Assembly: GCA_938074045.1 (NCBI GenBank)
Contig: CALJGI010000021.1
Coordinates: 90,850-154,849 of the forward strand
Reading direction: 5' to 3'
Origin: an uncultured Halieaceae bacterium
GTDB taxonomy: Bacteria; Pseudomonadota; Gammaproteobacteria; Pseudomonadales; Halieaceae
Length of the DNA: 64,000 bases
How positions within the stretch are numbered: the first letter of the stretch is position 1; the number at the start of each line of letters is the position of its first letter. A model generated the notes under the pieces. The model was not told the origin of the DNA. It searched no databases and was given only the letters and a program-made list of their open reading frames with translations. Position numbers and translations under genes: made by a program. Positions 1 through 7,964 of this stretch are shown here, piece by piece.

Positions 1-3000
1 CTTCATTGGTCGTGACCGACTCCCCTTCGTCTGACAGATCATTGACCGGTGTTACAGCCACATCTACTCTGGCTGTTTCCAAATCTCCAGCTACATTACG
101 AACGGTGTAGGTGAATGAATCACTGCCATTGGTATCAGGGTTCGGCGAGTAAGTTAAACCGCCGCTACCATCAGGCCCAACCGAACCACTGCCGCCCTGA
201 GAATAACCAATAATGGTAGCACCCGGTTCGAACAAATCATTACCCAAAACATCGATATCAACCGGTGTGTCCTCATCTGTAACGACTACATCATCTCTGA
301 TGTCTGCCACCTGGTTTACAGTAATCGAAACCGTGGTGGAATCTGAGCCGCCTTCACCATCATCCACGATATACGTAAAGCTATCCGGGCCTGCGTAGTC
401 CGGATCGGGGGTGTAGGTGAAAGTGCCATCGTCATTAAGTGACAGTGACCCATGGGAAACATCAGTATCCAAAGAAACCGTGAGTGGATCGCCATTGGCG
501 TCCTGATCATTGTCAAGAACTCCAGTTAACTGTGACTGGGCGTCCACAACCAGACTGGTGTCTTCATCGGTATCATAGCTATCCGGAGCAGCCACTGGTG
601 GGACATTAGCATCAAACAATGTGACACTAACCGTCGCTGTATCGAACCCACCATTGCCATCACTGATCGTGTACTCGAAGCTGTCACTGGTCACGTCGCT
701 ACCGTCATGGCTGTAGTTAATGGTGCCATTCGGATTAATCGTAACGGTACCACCGTTTGATCCCTGGGTTACCTGGGTAATGCTCAACGCGTCATTTTCT
801 GGGTCGCTGTCATTTCCCAGTACCGATATATTAAGGCTGCCACCAATGGCCACTGTGGCCGCGTCTGCAACAGCATTTGGTGGATCATTTACAGGAAGAA
901 CGCTAATAAACAATGTACCTTCATCCGTCTCCTGGCCATCAGTCACAACGTAGTCAAAGCTATCCGGTCCGTTGTAATCTCCAGGCGGCACATAGGAGAA
1001 TGTTCCGTTGGCAGACATCGTGATGAATCCGCCCGCGGCTGTTGTAAAGCTGCCAACTGTCGATGAGTGAACACTCAGGCTATCACCGTCGACATCAGTA
1101 TCATTTGTTAGAACTGACAGGGTTCCAGACGATACAGGCTGGTCTTCGTTCACCACGATCAGGTCATCTACAGCTACCGGCGGATCATTCACGGGGGCAA
1201 TTGAGAGGAATACGGTGGCTGTATCTTGTCCACCCTGGCCATCGCTAACGGTGTATTGAAAACTGTCGCCAGTCGTTTCGCCACCGTTGTGCTCGTACAG
1301 GAACGTGCCATCGGCATTTACCGACAATGTTCCGTTATTGGGCTGGGTGAAACTTGTTACGGTCAGCGCATCGCCATCGGCATCGCTATCATTCGCAAGA
1401 ATACTCACGGCACCGCCATTGAGTACGGAAATTGTCCCGCCCTCTTCGCCGGATCCAGAATCATTTACCGCAATTGGAGGGTCATTCTCGCTGGATACGC
1501 TGATAGTGAGGGTGCCGACATCAGTCAGTGCACCGTCAGTAACCGTGTAATCAAACGTATCTGAACCGCTGAAATCGGCAGGCGGCGTGTAGGTGTAGTC
1601 GCCATTGACATCCACGGTGATGGAACCACCCTGGGTGGTTGCGAAGGTGCCTACGCTGCCGGCATCGACGCTCAATACATCGCCATCAATATCAAAGTCG
1701 TTATTGAGCAGGCTCAGGCTTGATGAAACCGGCACGTCTTCAGCGGTGGAGTTTGCATCATCAACAGCAACCGGGCCGTCATTTACCGGGTTGACTGTTA
1801 CTGTGACAGTGGCTGTCTCCTGATCACCGGCCACATTGGTCGCGGTGTATTCAAAAGTATCCTGCCCGTTGAAATCGGGATCCGGTGTGTAGGTCACCGT
1901 ACCGTCCGGGTTAATGACAACACTGCCGTTTGAACCCTGGGTGACACCAGATACTTCGGCACCGGGCTCAAAGCCATCGTTGGCCAGCACATCAACGTCA
2001 ACTGCAACGTCTTCGTTGGTAACAGCGGTATCGTCAACGATGTCGTCAACCGGGTTAACTGTAATGTCTACCGTTGTCGTTTCCTCATCACCTACGCCAT
2101 TAGTTGCTGTGTAGGTGAAGCTGTCACTGCCATTGAATTCAGGACCAGGCGCATAGTTGATGGTGCCATTGGGGTTGATCGATACAGTACCGCTGGCGCC
2201 CTGGGTTACTGCTGTGACCGATGCAGCTGATGCAAAGTCATCATTGCCCAGCACATCAACATTGACGTCAGTGTCTTCATCGGTAGTCGCGGCATCAGCT
2301 TCGATGTCTTCTACCTGGTTGACGGTGACATTTACCGTTGCCGTTTCAGTATCACCGGCTGCGGTTGTTACGGTATAGGTAAAGCTGTCGGGGCCATTAA
2401 AATCTGCGCTCGGCGTGTAGGTTACGTCGCCATTCGCGTCAAAGGTGACCACGCCATTACTGGCCTGGGTGACACCCGTTACGCTGGCGCCGGGCTCAAA
2501 GCTGTCGTTGGCCAGCACATTGACCGAACCGGCCACATCTTCGTCGGTAACAATCGCATCATTGGCGATATCAACTACCGGGTTGACTGTGACATCGACT
2601 GTTGTGGTTTCTGTGTCGCCTGCTTCGGTTGTCGCGGTGTAGCTGAAGCTGTCAGTGCCACTGAAATCGGGATTCGGCGTGTAAGTAACATTGCCGTCAG
2701 CATCAAAGCTGACACTACCGTTAGAACCTTGAGTGACCGCAGTAACTTCTGCATCAGATTCAAAGTTATCGTTGTCCAGGACGTTAATGGAACCCGCAGT
2801 GTCTTCATCGGTGACAATAGTGTCAGCAGCTATGTCTACAACCGGGTTGACTGTGACACCGACCGATGCGGTTTCTGTATTGCCAGCCAGCGTGGTAACC
2901 GTGTAGGTGAAGCTGTCAAAGCCGTTAAAATCAGGGTTCGGAGTGTAGTTAACCGTGCCATCGTCATTGAGGGAGGCTGTACCGTTGCTGGGCTGAGTCA

Positions 3001-5020
3001 CGCTGCTCAGCGTTGCACCCTCAGGTACAGTGTCATTTGACATCACATCGATATCAACTGCGGTATCTTCATCGGTGGTTGCACTGTCGTTCTGAGCGTC
3101 GCCGGCTGAAGTCACATCGATAGTTACCGACGCAGTTTCGGTGTTTCCAGCTTCGGTTGTGGCTGTGTACTCGAAGGTATCGAATCCGGTAAACCCATCA
3201 TCAGGTGTGTATGTCACCGTGCCATCGGGGTTAATCGAAACCGTACCGTTGCTGCCATCCGTAACGCCAGTAACAGTGGCGTCTGACTCAAAGTTATCAT
3301 TGGTGAGAACGTCAACAACAACCGGTACGCCTTCCTCGGTCTCGCCGGCATCATCAAGCACATCGTCCACCGGTGTAACAGGCAACGAAACAGTCGCTGT
3401 TTCTGTGCTGCCATCTTCTGTTTCTACGGTGTATTCAAACTCAACGTCGCCATTAAAGTCAGGATCAGGTGTAAACGTTAACGTATTATCCGGATTGATC
3501 GTTACGGTACCGCCGTCAGGCTGGGTAACATCTACAACCGTCACATCGCCAGCAAAGTCATCGTTTTCCAGTACATCAATAACAACCACTTCGTCTTCCA
3601 GAACCTCAGGCTCTGGCAGCGCCGCGGTCTCGTCGTCGTCGTTGGCATCGTCTACCGGATTGACAGTCACGCTGACTGTCGTCGTTTCGGTGTCGCCAGC
3701 TACCGTGGTAACTGTGTAGCTGAAGCTGTCATCACCGTTGTAATCCGGATTGGGGGTGTAGTTGATGGTGCCATTTTCATTGATGGTGACTGTCCCGTTG
3801 GCACCCTGAGTAACCTCTGAGATAACCGCTCCGGGCTCGAAGGTATCATTTGCTGAGACATCGATATCGACGGGGGTGTCTTCATCGGTTACCGCACTGT
3901 CAGGCGCGATATCCACCACTGGCTCAACGGTGAAATCAACCGTGGCTGTTTCCTCGTCGCCATTGGCGTTGGTCACGGTGTAGGTAAAGCTGTCGGGGCC
4001 ATTGTAATCGGGGTTGGGCGTATAGGTGAGGGTGCCGTCTTCATTGATGGTAACCGAACCGTTTTCACCCTGGGTTACACTGCTGATCGCAGAGCCTTCC
4101 TGGAAATTGTCGTTGGCCAGAACATCAATGACCGCCGCTGTATCTTCGTCGGTGCTACCTTCGTCACCGGCAATATCTTCAACCGGATCAACGGAAACGC
4201 TGGCCGTGGCAGTTTCCGTGTCGCCTGCTGCTGTGGTCACCGTGTAGGTAAAACTGTCGTCACCGCTGAAGTCAGGATTGGGCGTGTAAGTCACAGTGCC
4301 ATCTGCATTCAGCTCGGCGGTGCCGTTGGCAGGCTGGGTGATACTGGTAATCTCTGCGCCCGGCTCAAATGTGTCGTTATCTAGCACATTAACTACTACA
4401 GCCGTGTCTTCCTCGGTGCTGGCTGCATCATCAAAAGCATCCTGAACCGGGTTAACGGTAAAAGATCCGGTATTAGTAGTGGTTTCAGTGCCATCGGTCA
4501 CACCAAAGCTGAGCTCTACGTCACCGCTTGCATCAGGGTTGGGTGTGAAGGTAAAGGTGCCATCACCATTATCGACCAAAGTTCCGGCGCCGTTGGTGAC
4601 CTGAAGGTCAACTACGGAGAGAACATCGCCATCGGGATCGCTTGAACCTACGAGGAGATCGGCTTCGTCAAATGTGACTTCGCTGTCTTCATCGGTATCG
4701 CCCAGCGCAACCGAGCTTGTCTCAGGGGCTTCATTATCATCGACGGGATCCACCACCAGAGCAGCGGCGTTGTCGACCGTTGAGAAACCATCGGTTACCT
4801 GAAAATCAAAGCTGACATTGCCGTTGAAATCTTCGGTTGGAACAAAGGTAAAGGTACCGTCGCCATTATCGGTTACGGTGCCATTGCCACTGCTTACAGT
4901 GACGTTGACGGCGGCGAGTTCGTCACCGTCAGAGTCGGTAGCACCGGCCAGCAGGTCAGACTGGGTAATGGTCAGTGAGGTGTCTTCGTCGATATTGCCC
5001 AGGCTAACGGGTACGACCTG
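1..5020 (-). repeat. Tandem cadherin/Ig-like module array of the adhesin
   Basis: About 19 modules can be marked by a recurrent Asp-Glu-Asp-Thr start, near 4980, 4680, 4400, 4138, 3870, 3590, 3327, 3060, 2797, 2535, 2270, 2005, 1733, 1445, 1140, 850, 556, 266 and 25. Between about 1.9 and 4.4 kb the period is close to 264 bp (88 codons). Modules at either end of the visible array are longer, roughly 280-300 bp. A typical module runs TDEDT ... VLANDSFEPGA ... VTQGANGTVT ... YTPNPDFNG DSFTYTVT. Module identity is moderate, so this is a coding repeat and not a recent DNA duplication. Confidence 0.85.
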
Positions 5021-5590
5021 GGGTGGGTTGTTATCAAAATTATCAGGATTTTCACCGCCTTCACCGGCGCCGACTACATCACCCAGACCGTCGGGGTCCG
5101 GGGTGCCTTCTTCAATACGATCGAGAAGAACAAAGTCGTGGCCTTCGCCCTGGCCACCGCCGCCGAGACCGGCTGCCGTTTCTTCCTGTCCATCGAGAAT
5201 ATCGCCATCACCTTCAAGAGCTTGCAGAATTGCATCAATATCGCTGGTCTCACCAGCCGCTGTGTCATCGAGGAGCGCGTCCAGGTCACCGCCATCCTGC
5301 AGTGTCTGGGCAATCGATTCTACGGTGTCGGCTTCTATAGCGCCCTCCGTAGCCGTGGGAGCCGTGCTCGCCATCAGGTCGGCGGTAATCGCCATTTCGG
5401 GAAGATCTGCGACCAACAGCGGGGTGCCGTCAGTCATCTGTAATTCAACCTGGCTCCCCTCGGGGGTGATCAGGGTTTCTCCTTCCAGCAGCACATCTCC
5501 CGGCTGCAGTTCTCTGAGTTCTCCCTCAGCATTCCGGGCGAAAGCAGTACCTGTGATAGCGACGACGTTTGCGATTGCGATGCCAGCCAT
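1..5590 (-). CDS. LapA-like giant RTX-type surface adhesin, N-terminal part (runs off left edge)
   Basis: An uninterrupted minus-strand frame of at least 1,863 codons starts at ATG 5590, with GAGGAA at 5597-5602 as ribosome site. Residues 1-75 (start MAGIAIANVVAITGTAFA, then LRELQPGDVLLEGETLIT) match the LapA-type retention module, which holds such adhesins in the outer-membrane TolC-like pore. An acidic linker with two TAAG motifs follows (residues 110-113 and 138-141), then GEGHDFVLLDR, and from about residue 200 a long series of Asp/Thr/Val-rich cadherin/Ig-like modules. The C-terminal type I secretion signal would lie beyond the left edge. Secretion genes lie just upstream on the same strand. 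The role in surface attachment and biofilm is inferred from the family. The antisense strand also has open frames, but only because the module sequence is so regular. Confidence 0.93.
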   Translation of the reverse strand, partial: MAGIAIANVVAITGTAFARNAEGELRELQPGDVLLEGETLITPEGSQVELQMTDGTPLLVADLPEMAITADLMASTAPTATEGAIEADTVESIAQTLQDGGDLDALLDDTAAGETSDIDAILQALEGDGDILDGQEETAAGLGGGGQGEGHDFVLLDRIEEGTPDPDGLGDVVGAGEGGENPDNFDNNPPQVVPVSLGNIDEDTSLTITQSDLLAGATDSDGDELAAVNVTVSSGNGTVTDNGDGTFTFVPTEDFNGNVSFDFQVTDGFSTVDNAAALVVDPVDDNEAPETSSVALGDTDEDSEVTFDEADLLVGSSDPDGDVLSVVDLQVTNGAGTLVDNGDGTFTFTPNPDASGDVELSFGVTDGTETTTNTGSFTVNPVQDAFDDAASTEEDTAVVVNVLDNDTFEPGAEITSITQPANGTAELNADGTVTYTPNPDFSGDDSFTYTVTTAAGDTETATASVSVDPVEDIAGDEGSTDEDTAAVIDVLANDNFQEGSAISSVTQGENGSVTINEDGTLTYTPNPDYNGPDSFTYTVTNANGDEETATVDFTVEPVVDIAPDSAVTDEDTPVDIDVSANDTFEPGAVISEVTQGANGTVTINENGTINYTPNPDYNGDDSFSYTVTTVAGDTETTTVSVTVNPVDDANDDDETAALPEPEVLEDEVVVIDVLENDDFAGDVTVVDVTQPDGGTVTINPDNTLTFTPDPDFNGDVEFEYTVETEDGSTETATVSLPVTPVDDVLDDAGETEEGVPVVVDVLTNDNFESDATVTGVTDGSNGTVSINPDGTVTYTPDDGFTGFDTFEYTATTEAGNTETASVTIDVTSAGDAQNDSATTDEDTAVDIDVMSNDTVPEGATLSSVTQPSNGTASLNDDGTVNYTPNPDFNGFDSFTYTVTTLAGNTETASVGVTVNPVVDIAADTIVTDEDTAGSINVLDNDNFESDAEVTAVTQGSNGSVSFDADGNVTYTPNPDFSGTDSFSYTATTEAGDTETTTVDVTVNPVVDIANDAIVTDEDVAGSVNVLANDSFEPGASVTGVTQASNGVVTFDANGDVTYTPSADFNGPDSFTYTVTTAAGDTETATVNVTVNQVEDIEADAATTDEDTDVNVDVLGNDDFASAASVTAVTQGASGTVSINPNGTINYAPGPEFNGSDSFTYTATNGVGDEETTTVDITVNPVDDIVDDTAVTNEDVAVDVDVLANDGFEPGAEVSGVTQGSNGSVVINPDGTVTYTPDPDFNGQDTFEYTATNVAGDQETATVTVTVNPVNDGPVAVDDANSTAEDVPVSSSLSLLNNDFDIDGDVLSVDAGSVGTFATTQGGSITVDVNGDYTYTPPADFSGSDTFDYTVTDGALTDVGTLTISVSSENDPPIAVNDSGSGEEGGTISVLNGGAVSILANDSDADGDALTVTSFTQPNNGTLSVNADGTFLYEHNGGETTGDSFQYTVSDGQGGQDTATVFLSIAPVNDPPVAVDDLIVVNEDQPVSSGTLSVLTNDTDVDGDSLSVHSSTVGSFTTAAGGFITMSANGTFSYVPPGDYNGPDSFDYVVTDGQETDEGTLFISVLPVNDPPNAVADAATVAIGGSLNISVLGNDSDPENDALSITQVTQGSNGGTVTINPNGTINYSHDGSDVTSDSFEYTISDGNGGFDTATVSVTLFDANVPPVAAPDSYDTDEDTSLVVDAQSQLTGVLDNDQDANGDPLTVSLDTDVSHGSLSLNDDGTFTYTPDPDYAGPDSFTYIVDDGEGGSDSTTVSITVNQVADIRDDVVVTDEDTPVDIDVLGNDLFEPGATIIGYSQGGSGSVGPDGSGGLTYSPNPDTNGSDSFTYTVRNVAGDLETARVDVAVTPVNDLSDEGESVTTNE
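5168..5263 (-). other. Two LapG-type TAAG motifs in the adhesin linker
   Basis: Codons 110-113 (5252-5263) and 138-141 (5168-5179) both read Thr-Ala-Ala-Gly. In Pseudomonas fluorescens LapA the periplasmic protease LapG cuts at a TAAG at almost the same distance from the N-terminus, which releases the adhesin. Here the first copy lies in DDTAAGETSD and the second in EETAAGLGGGGQG, just before the HDFVLLDR stretch that usually follows the retention module. Cleavage is inferred. No lapG or lapD gene is seen in this window. Confidence 0.65.
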
Positions 5591-5685
5591 GATGATTTCC
5601 TCTGATAGATCAGCCCCGTGGGGCGTTTGAAAATGGTTTTTGTTTGAATACGAAAAAGATAGTACGTCTACAGAGGGCGGCGCAC

Positions 5686-5713
5686 ATTGTACGAAAGGAC
5701 AGGTAGGCGTCAG
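5686..5713 (-). promoter_or_regulatory. Candidate promoter and leader of the adhesin gene
   Basis: The 303 bp between the adhesin start and the LuxR-type gene hold no credible gene. On the minus strand CTGACG (5708-5713), a 16-bp spacer and TACAAT (5686-5691) resemble a sigma-70 promoter, which would give a leader of about 90 nt. A small inverted repeat, GCCCCGTGGGGC at 5613-5624, lies just upstream of the ribosome site and could form a hairpin in the leader. The rest of the stretch (5720-5893) is AT-rich and shows no clear terminator. This is a visual match only. Confidence 0.35.
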
Positions 5714-5893
5714 AAAAGTGTGAGCAGCGTCACAGAACCAAGCTGAAAACAGCGCTTAAGTCAGTATTTACAAAGGATTGGGCAAATTACTGGCTGCGGA
5801 TTTGAAGGTGGGAACTGGTTCAAAAACCGACAGAAAAACCACAAAAAATTGGTCATTACTGGCCACATTTTGACAGGTGTGATTGAGTAACTA

Positions 5894-6523
5894 TCAGTTG
5901 ATCGTGGTGTCCGTGGATATATTGTTGACCGCCAGAGCCAGCTGAACCCGGTCACGAACAGCGAGCTTTTCAAAGATGGCAGAGAGATGCGCTTTGACCG
6001 TACGTTCAGTAATCTCCAGGCGATCTGCAATCTCCCGGTTACTGGCTCCACGGCCCACTTCCCGCGCCACCATCAGCTCGCGGGAGGTCAATTCGTTAAG
6101 CGCAAATTCAACCGTGGTTTCGGGTGGAGTCACTCTCACCGCAAGCCCCAGAACACGCTGCATGAGTTCCGGCCCAACCCACAGGCCGCCATGTTCAATT
6201 ACAGTGGATATTTCGGTCAATTGTTCCGGGGCTGCGAGTAAATGACAGTACCCCATTGCGCCCTTGTTCAAAGCTTGTAGAGCCTCACTTTCCTGGGGAT
6301 TTGCCGCCATAACCACAACCAATCCGCCGCAGGCTACCACGTTGGCAATCGCTTCATCGGCGGCGCTGGTATCTGCCTCATCGCAGTCAAACCACAGTAT
6401 GCGACGATCGCCACTGCCCAGCGGTGTTATCGCAGTCACATCGGTGGCTAATAAGCCCTGCGGAAATGCCTGTATCCAACGTGTTTGCGCGGCTTCAACG
6501 GCGGATATCAATACGTGTTCCAC
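5894..6523 (-). CDS. LuxR-family transcriptional regulator with degenerate receiver domain
   Basis: A 209-residue protein with a C-terminal LuxR/NarL-type helix-turn-helix: LTSRELMVAREVGRGASNREIADRL continues into ITERTVKAHLSAIFEKL. The N-terminal 130 residues have receiver-like alternation. They lack the usual paired acidic residues after strand 1, and only WFDCDEAD could stand in for the phosphorylation site. I chose GTG 6523, which has GGGA a few bases upstream and starts on the hydrophobic strand EHVLIS. ATG 6565 would add 14 residues and overlap the end of the upstream adaptor gene. Being coupled to the secretion genes and just upstream of the adhesin, it is probably the local regulator. 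That is inference. Confidence 0.85.
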   Translation of the reverse strand: MEHVLISAVEAAQTRWIQAFPQGLLATDVTAITPLGSGDRRILWFDCDEADTSAADEAIANVVACGGLVVVMAANPQESEALQALNKGAMGYCHLLAAPEQLTEISTVIEHGGLWVGPELMQRVLGLAVRVTPPETTVEFALNELTSRELMVAREVGRGASNREIADRLEITERTVKAHLSAIFEKLAVRDRVQLALAVNNISTDTTIN

Positions 6524-6545
6524 GATAAATTCCCAAACTGATCCT

Positions 6546-7964
6546 TCAGCGTTCCGTGAGTGCATATTGCTTGGCCCGCAGCACGGGCTTCAGCAGATAG
6601 GCCATTATTGATTTTTTACCGGTCAGAATATCAACTTCTACTGTCATCCCAGGGATAATCGGCTTGTCTACACCGAGGCTGGACTCCAGCGTTCTGACCC
6701 TGGCAGTGTAATAGGGCTCACCGTCCTCGTCCATTATGGTATCCGCACCGATCTGTTCTACCACACCTTCTAAACCACCGTAGACGACAAAGTCATAGGC
6801 GGTGAACTTCACCATGGCCTCCTGCCCGGGTACCAGAAAGGCAATATCTTTGGGTTGAATCCGCGCCTCCAGCAGCAGCGTATCATCCAGCGGCACGATC
6901 TCGGCTATTTCACGTCCCGCCAATACCACCCCGCCTATAGTGTTGATAAACATCTGCTTCACGGTCCCTCTGACCGGTGACCGAACAGAGGTTTCGGCGG
7001 TGCGATCCGATACCCCGGTCAAACTCTCCCGCAGCCTATTCGCTTGCGAAAGGGTCGCCGTCAACTCTTCACGGATCAGTGTATAAAACTCCAGCTCAAC
7101 GTTTTGCACCTTGCTTTCCGCTTCCTGAATGGCCGACTTGATACGGCCAATGGCCGCGAGTGCCTGCTCATGTTCACCGCGCAGCTGATTAACTTCGCGC
7201 TCCAATCGCAGCAATTCCACCTCTGACACTGCACCGGAGGCCACCATCGGTTGGGTAACCGAGAGTTCCTGTTGCGTCAGTTCCAGTGAACGGCGGCTCT
7301 GCCGACGCCTGGCATCAGCCTCATTGAGTTCCTCCTGCCGCTGGATCAACTGCTCATCGACAATACTCTTTTCATTATTCAAGCGGGCAAGATCCGACTG
7401 ATAGAGTGCTTCTTCCTGAGCCACAATCTGCGGTACCGCGTCTCGCAGCTCTGCCGCAGGTTCGAAGGCAACACCATCGACCACCGCCTTGAGCCGGGCA
7501 GCTTTGATATCCAGCGCATTCAATTCGCTCTGCACTGCCAGCTGATCAGCGAGCGTCCGGGTTTGGTCGAGCATAACCAGCAACTGCCCCTGCTCGACGA
7601 TATCCCCCTCCTCAACCAATATTTGCATGGCCTTGCCGCCATCCTGGCTCTGAATCAACTGCACTCTCTGGGATGGAATAACTTTGCCCGTGGCCCGTGT
7701 CACCTCATCGATAGTGGCCAGTGCCGACCATGCGATCAGCGCCACAACGACGATCCCCAGCACATACAACACGCGCTGGGCTCGCAATGGCTGTTGCTCG
7801 ATAAAGGCCCGGTGAGCATCGTGATGCCAGTCAAAGGTATCCAGCTGATCCTGGGGTACCCAGCGTTCCAGCATACCGTCCATAATGCGCCTGACGGTAC
7901 TCTTTCGCGGCGCTGGCGTATTCTCCGGGTCGCCGATCTGAATTTGCGGGGTTTCGGTATTCAT
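6546..7964 (-). CDS. lapC: Type I secretion periplasmic adaptor (HlyD/LapC family)
   Basis: 472 residues, the usual length for HlyD-type membrane fusion proteins. One N-terminal transmembrane segment lies near residues 63-82 (VLYVLGIVVVALIAW), followed by the first half of a biotinyl-lipoyl-like domain (TGKVIPSQRVQLIQSQDGG). A long coiled-coil hairpin runs from about 130 to 320, then comes the second lipoyl half (VRSPVRGTVKQMF) and the C-terminal beta-barrel region. The protein should bridge the inner-membrane ABC transporter to an outer-membrane TolC-type channel. Its ATG overlaps the stop of the ABC gene as ATGA at 7961-7964, so the two are translationally coupled. No TolC-like gene is visible here. 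Confidence 0.93.
   Translation of the reverse strand: MNTETPQIQIGDPENTPAPRKSTVRRIMDGMLERWVPQDQLDTFDWHHDAHRAFIEQQPLRAQRVLYVLGIVVVALIAWSALATIDEVTRATGKVIPSQRVQLIQSQDGGKAMQILVEEGDIVEQGQLLVMLDQTRTLADQLAVQSELNALDIKAARLKAVVDGVAFEPAAELRDAVPQIVAQEEALYQSDLARLNNEKSIVDEQLIQRQEELNEADARRRQSRRSLELTQQELSVTQPMVASGAVSEVELLRLEREVNQLRGEHEQALAAIGRIKSAIQEAESKVQNVELEFYTLIREELTATLSQANRLRESLTGVSDRTAETSVRSPVRGTVKQMFINTIGGVVLAGREIAEIVPLDDTLLLEARIQPKDIAFLVPGQEAMVKFTAYDFVVYGGLEGVVEQIGADTIMDEDGEPYYTARVRTLESSLGVDKPIIPGMTVEVDILTGKKSIMAYLLKPVLRAKQYALTER

Noticed and set aside
4818..5630. Plus-strand open frame of 270 codons, and similar Ser/Val-rich frames between 213 and 4247
   Set aside because: They lie opposite the adhesin and share its 264-bp period. 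The translations are low-complexity antisense of the repeat modules with no domain or ribosome site.
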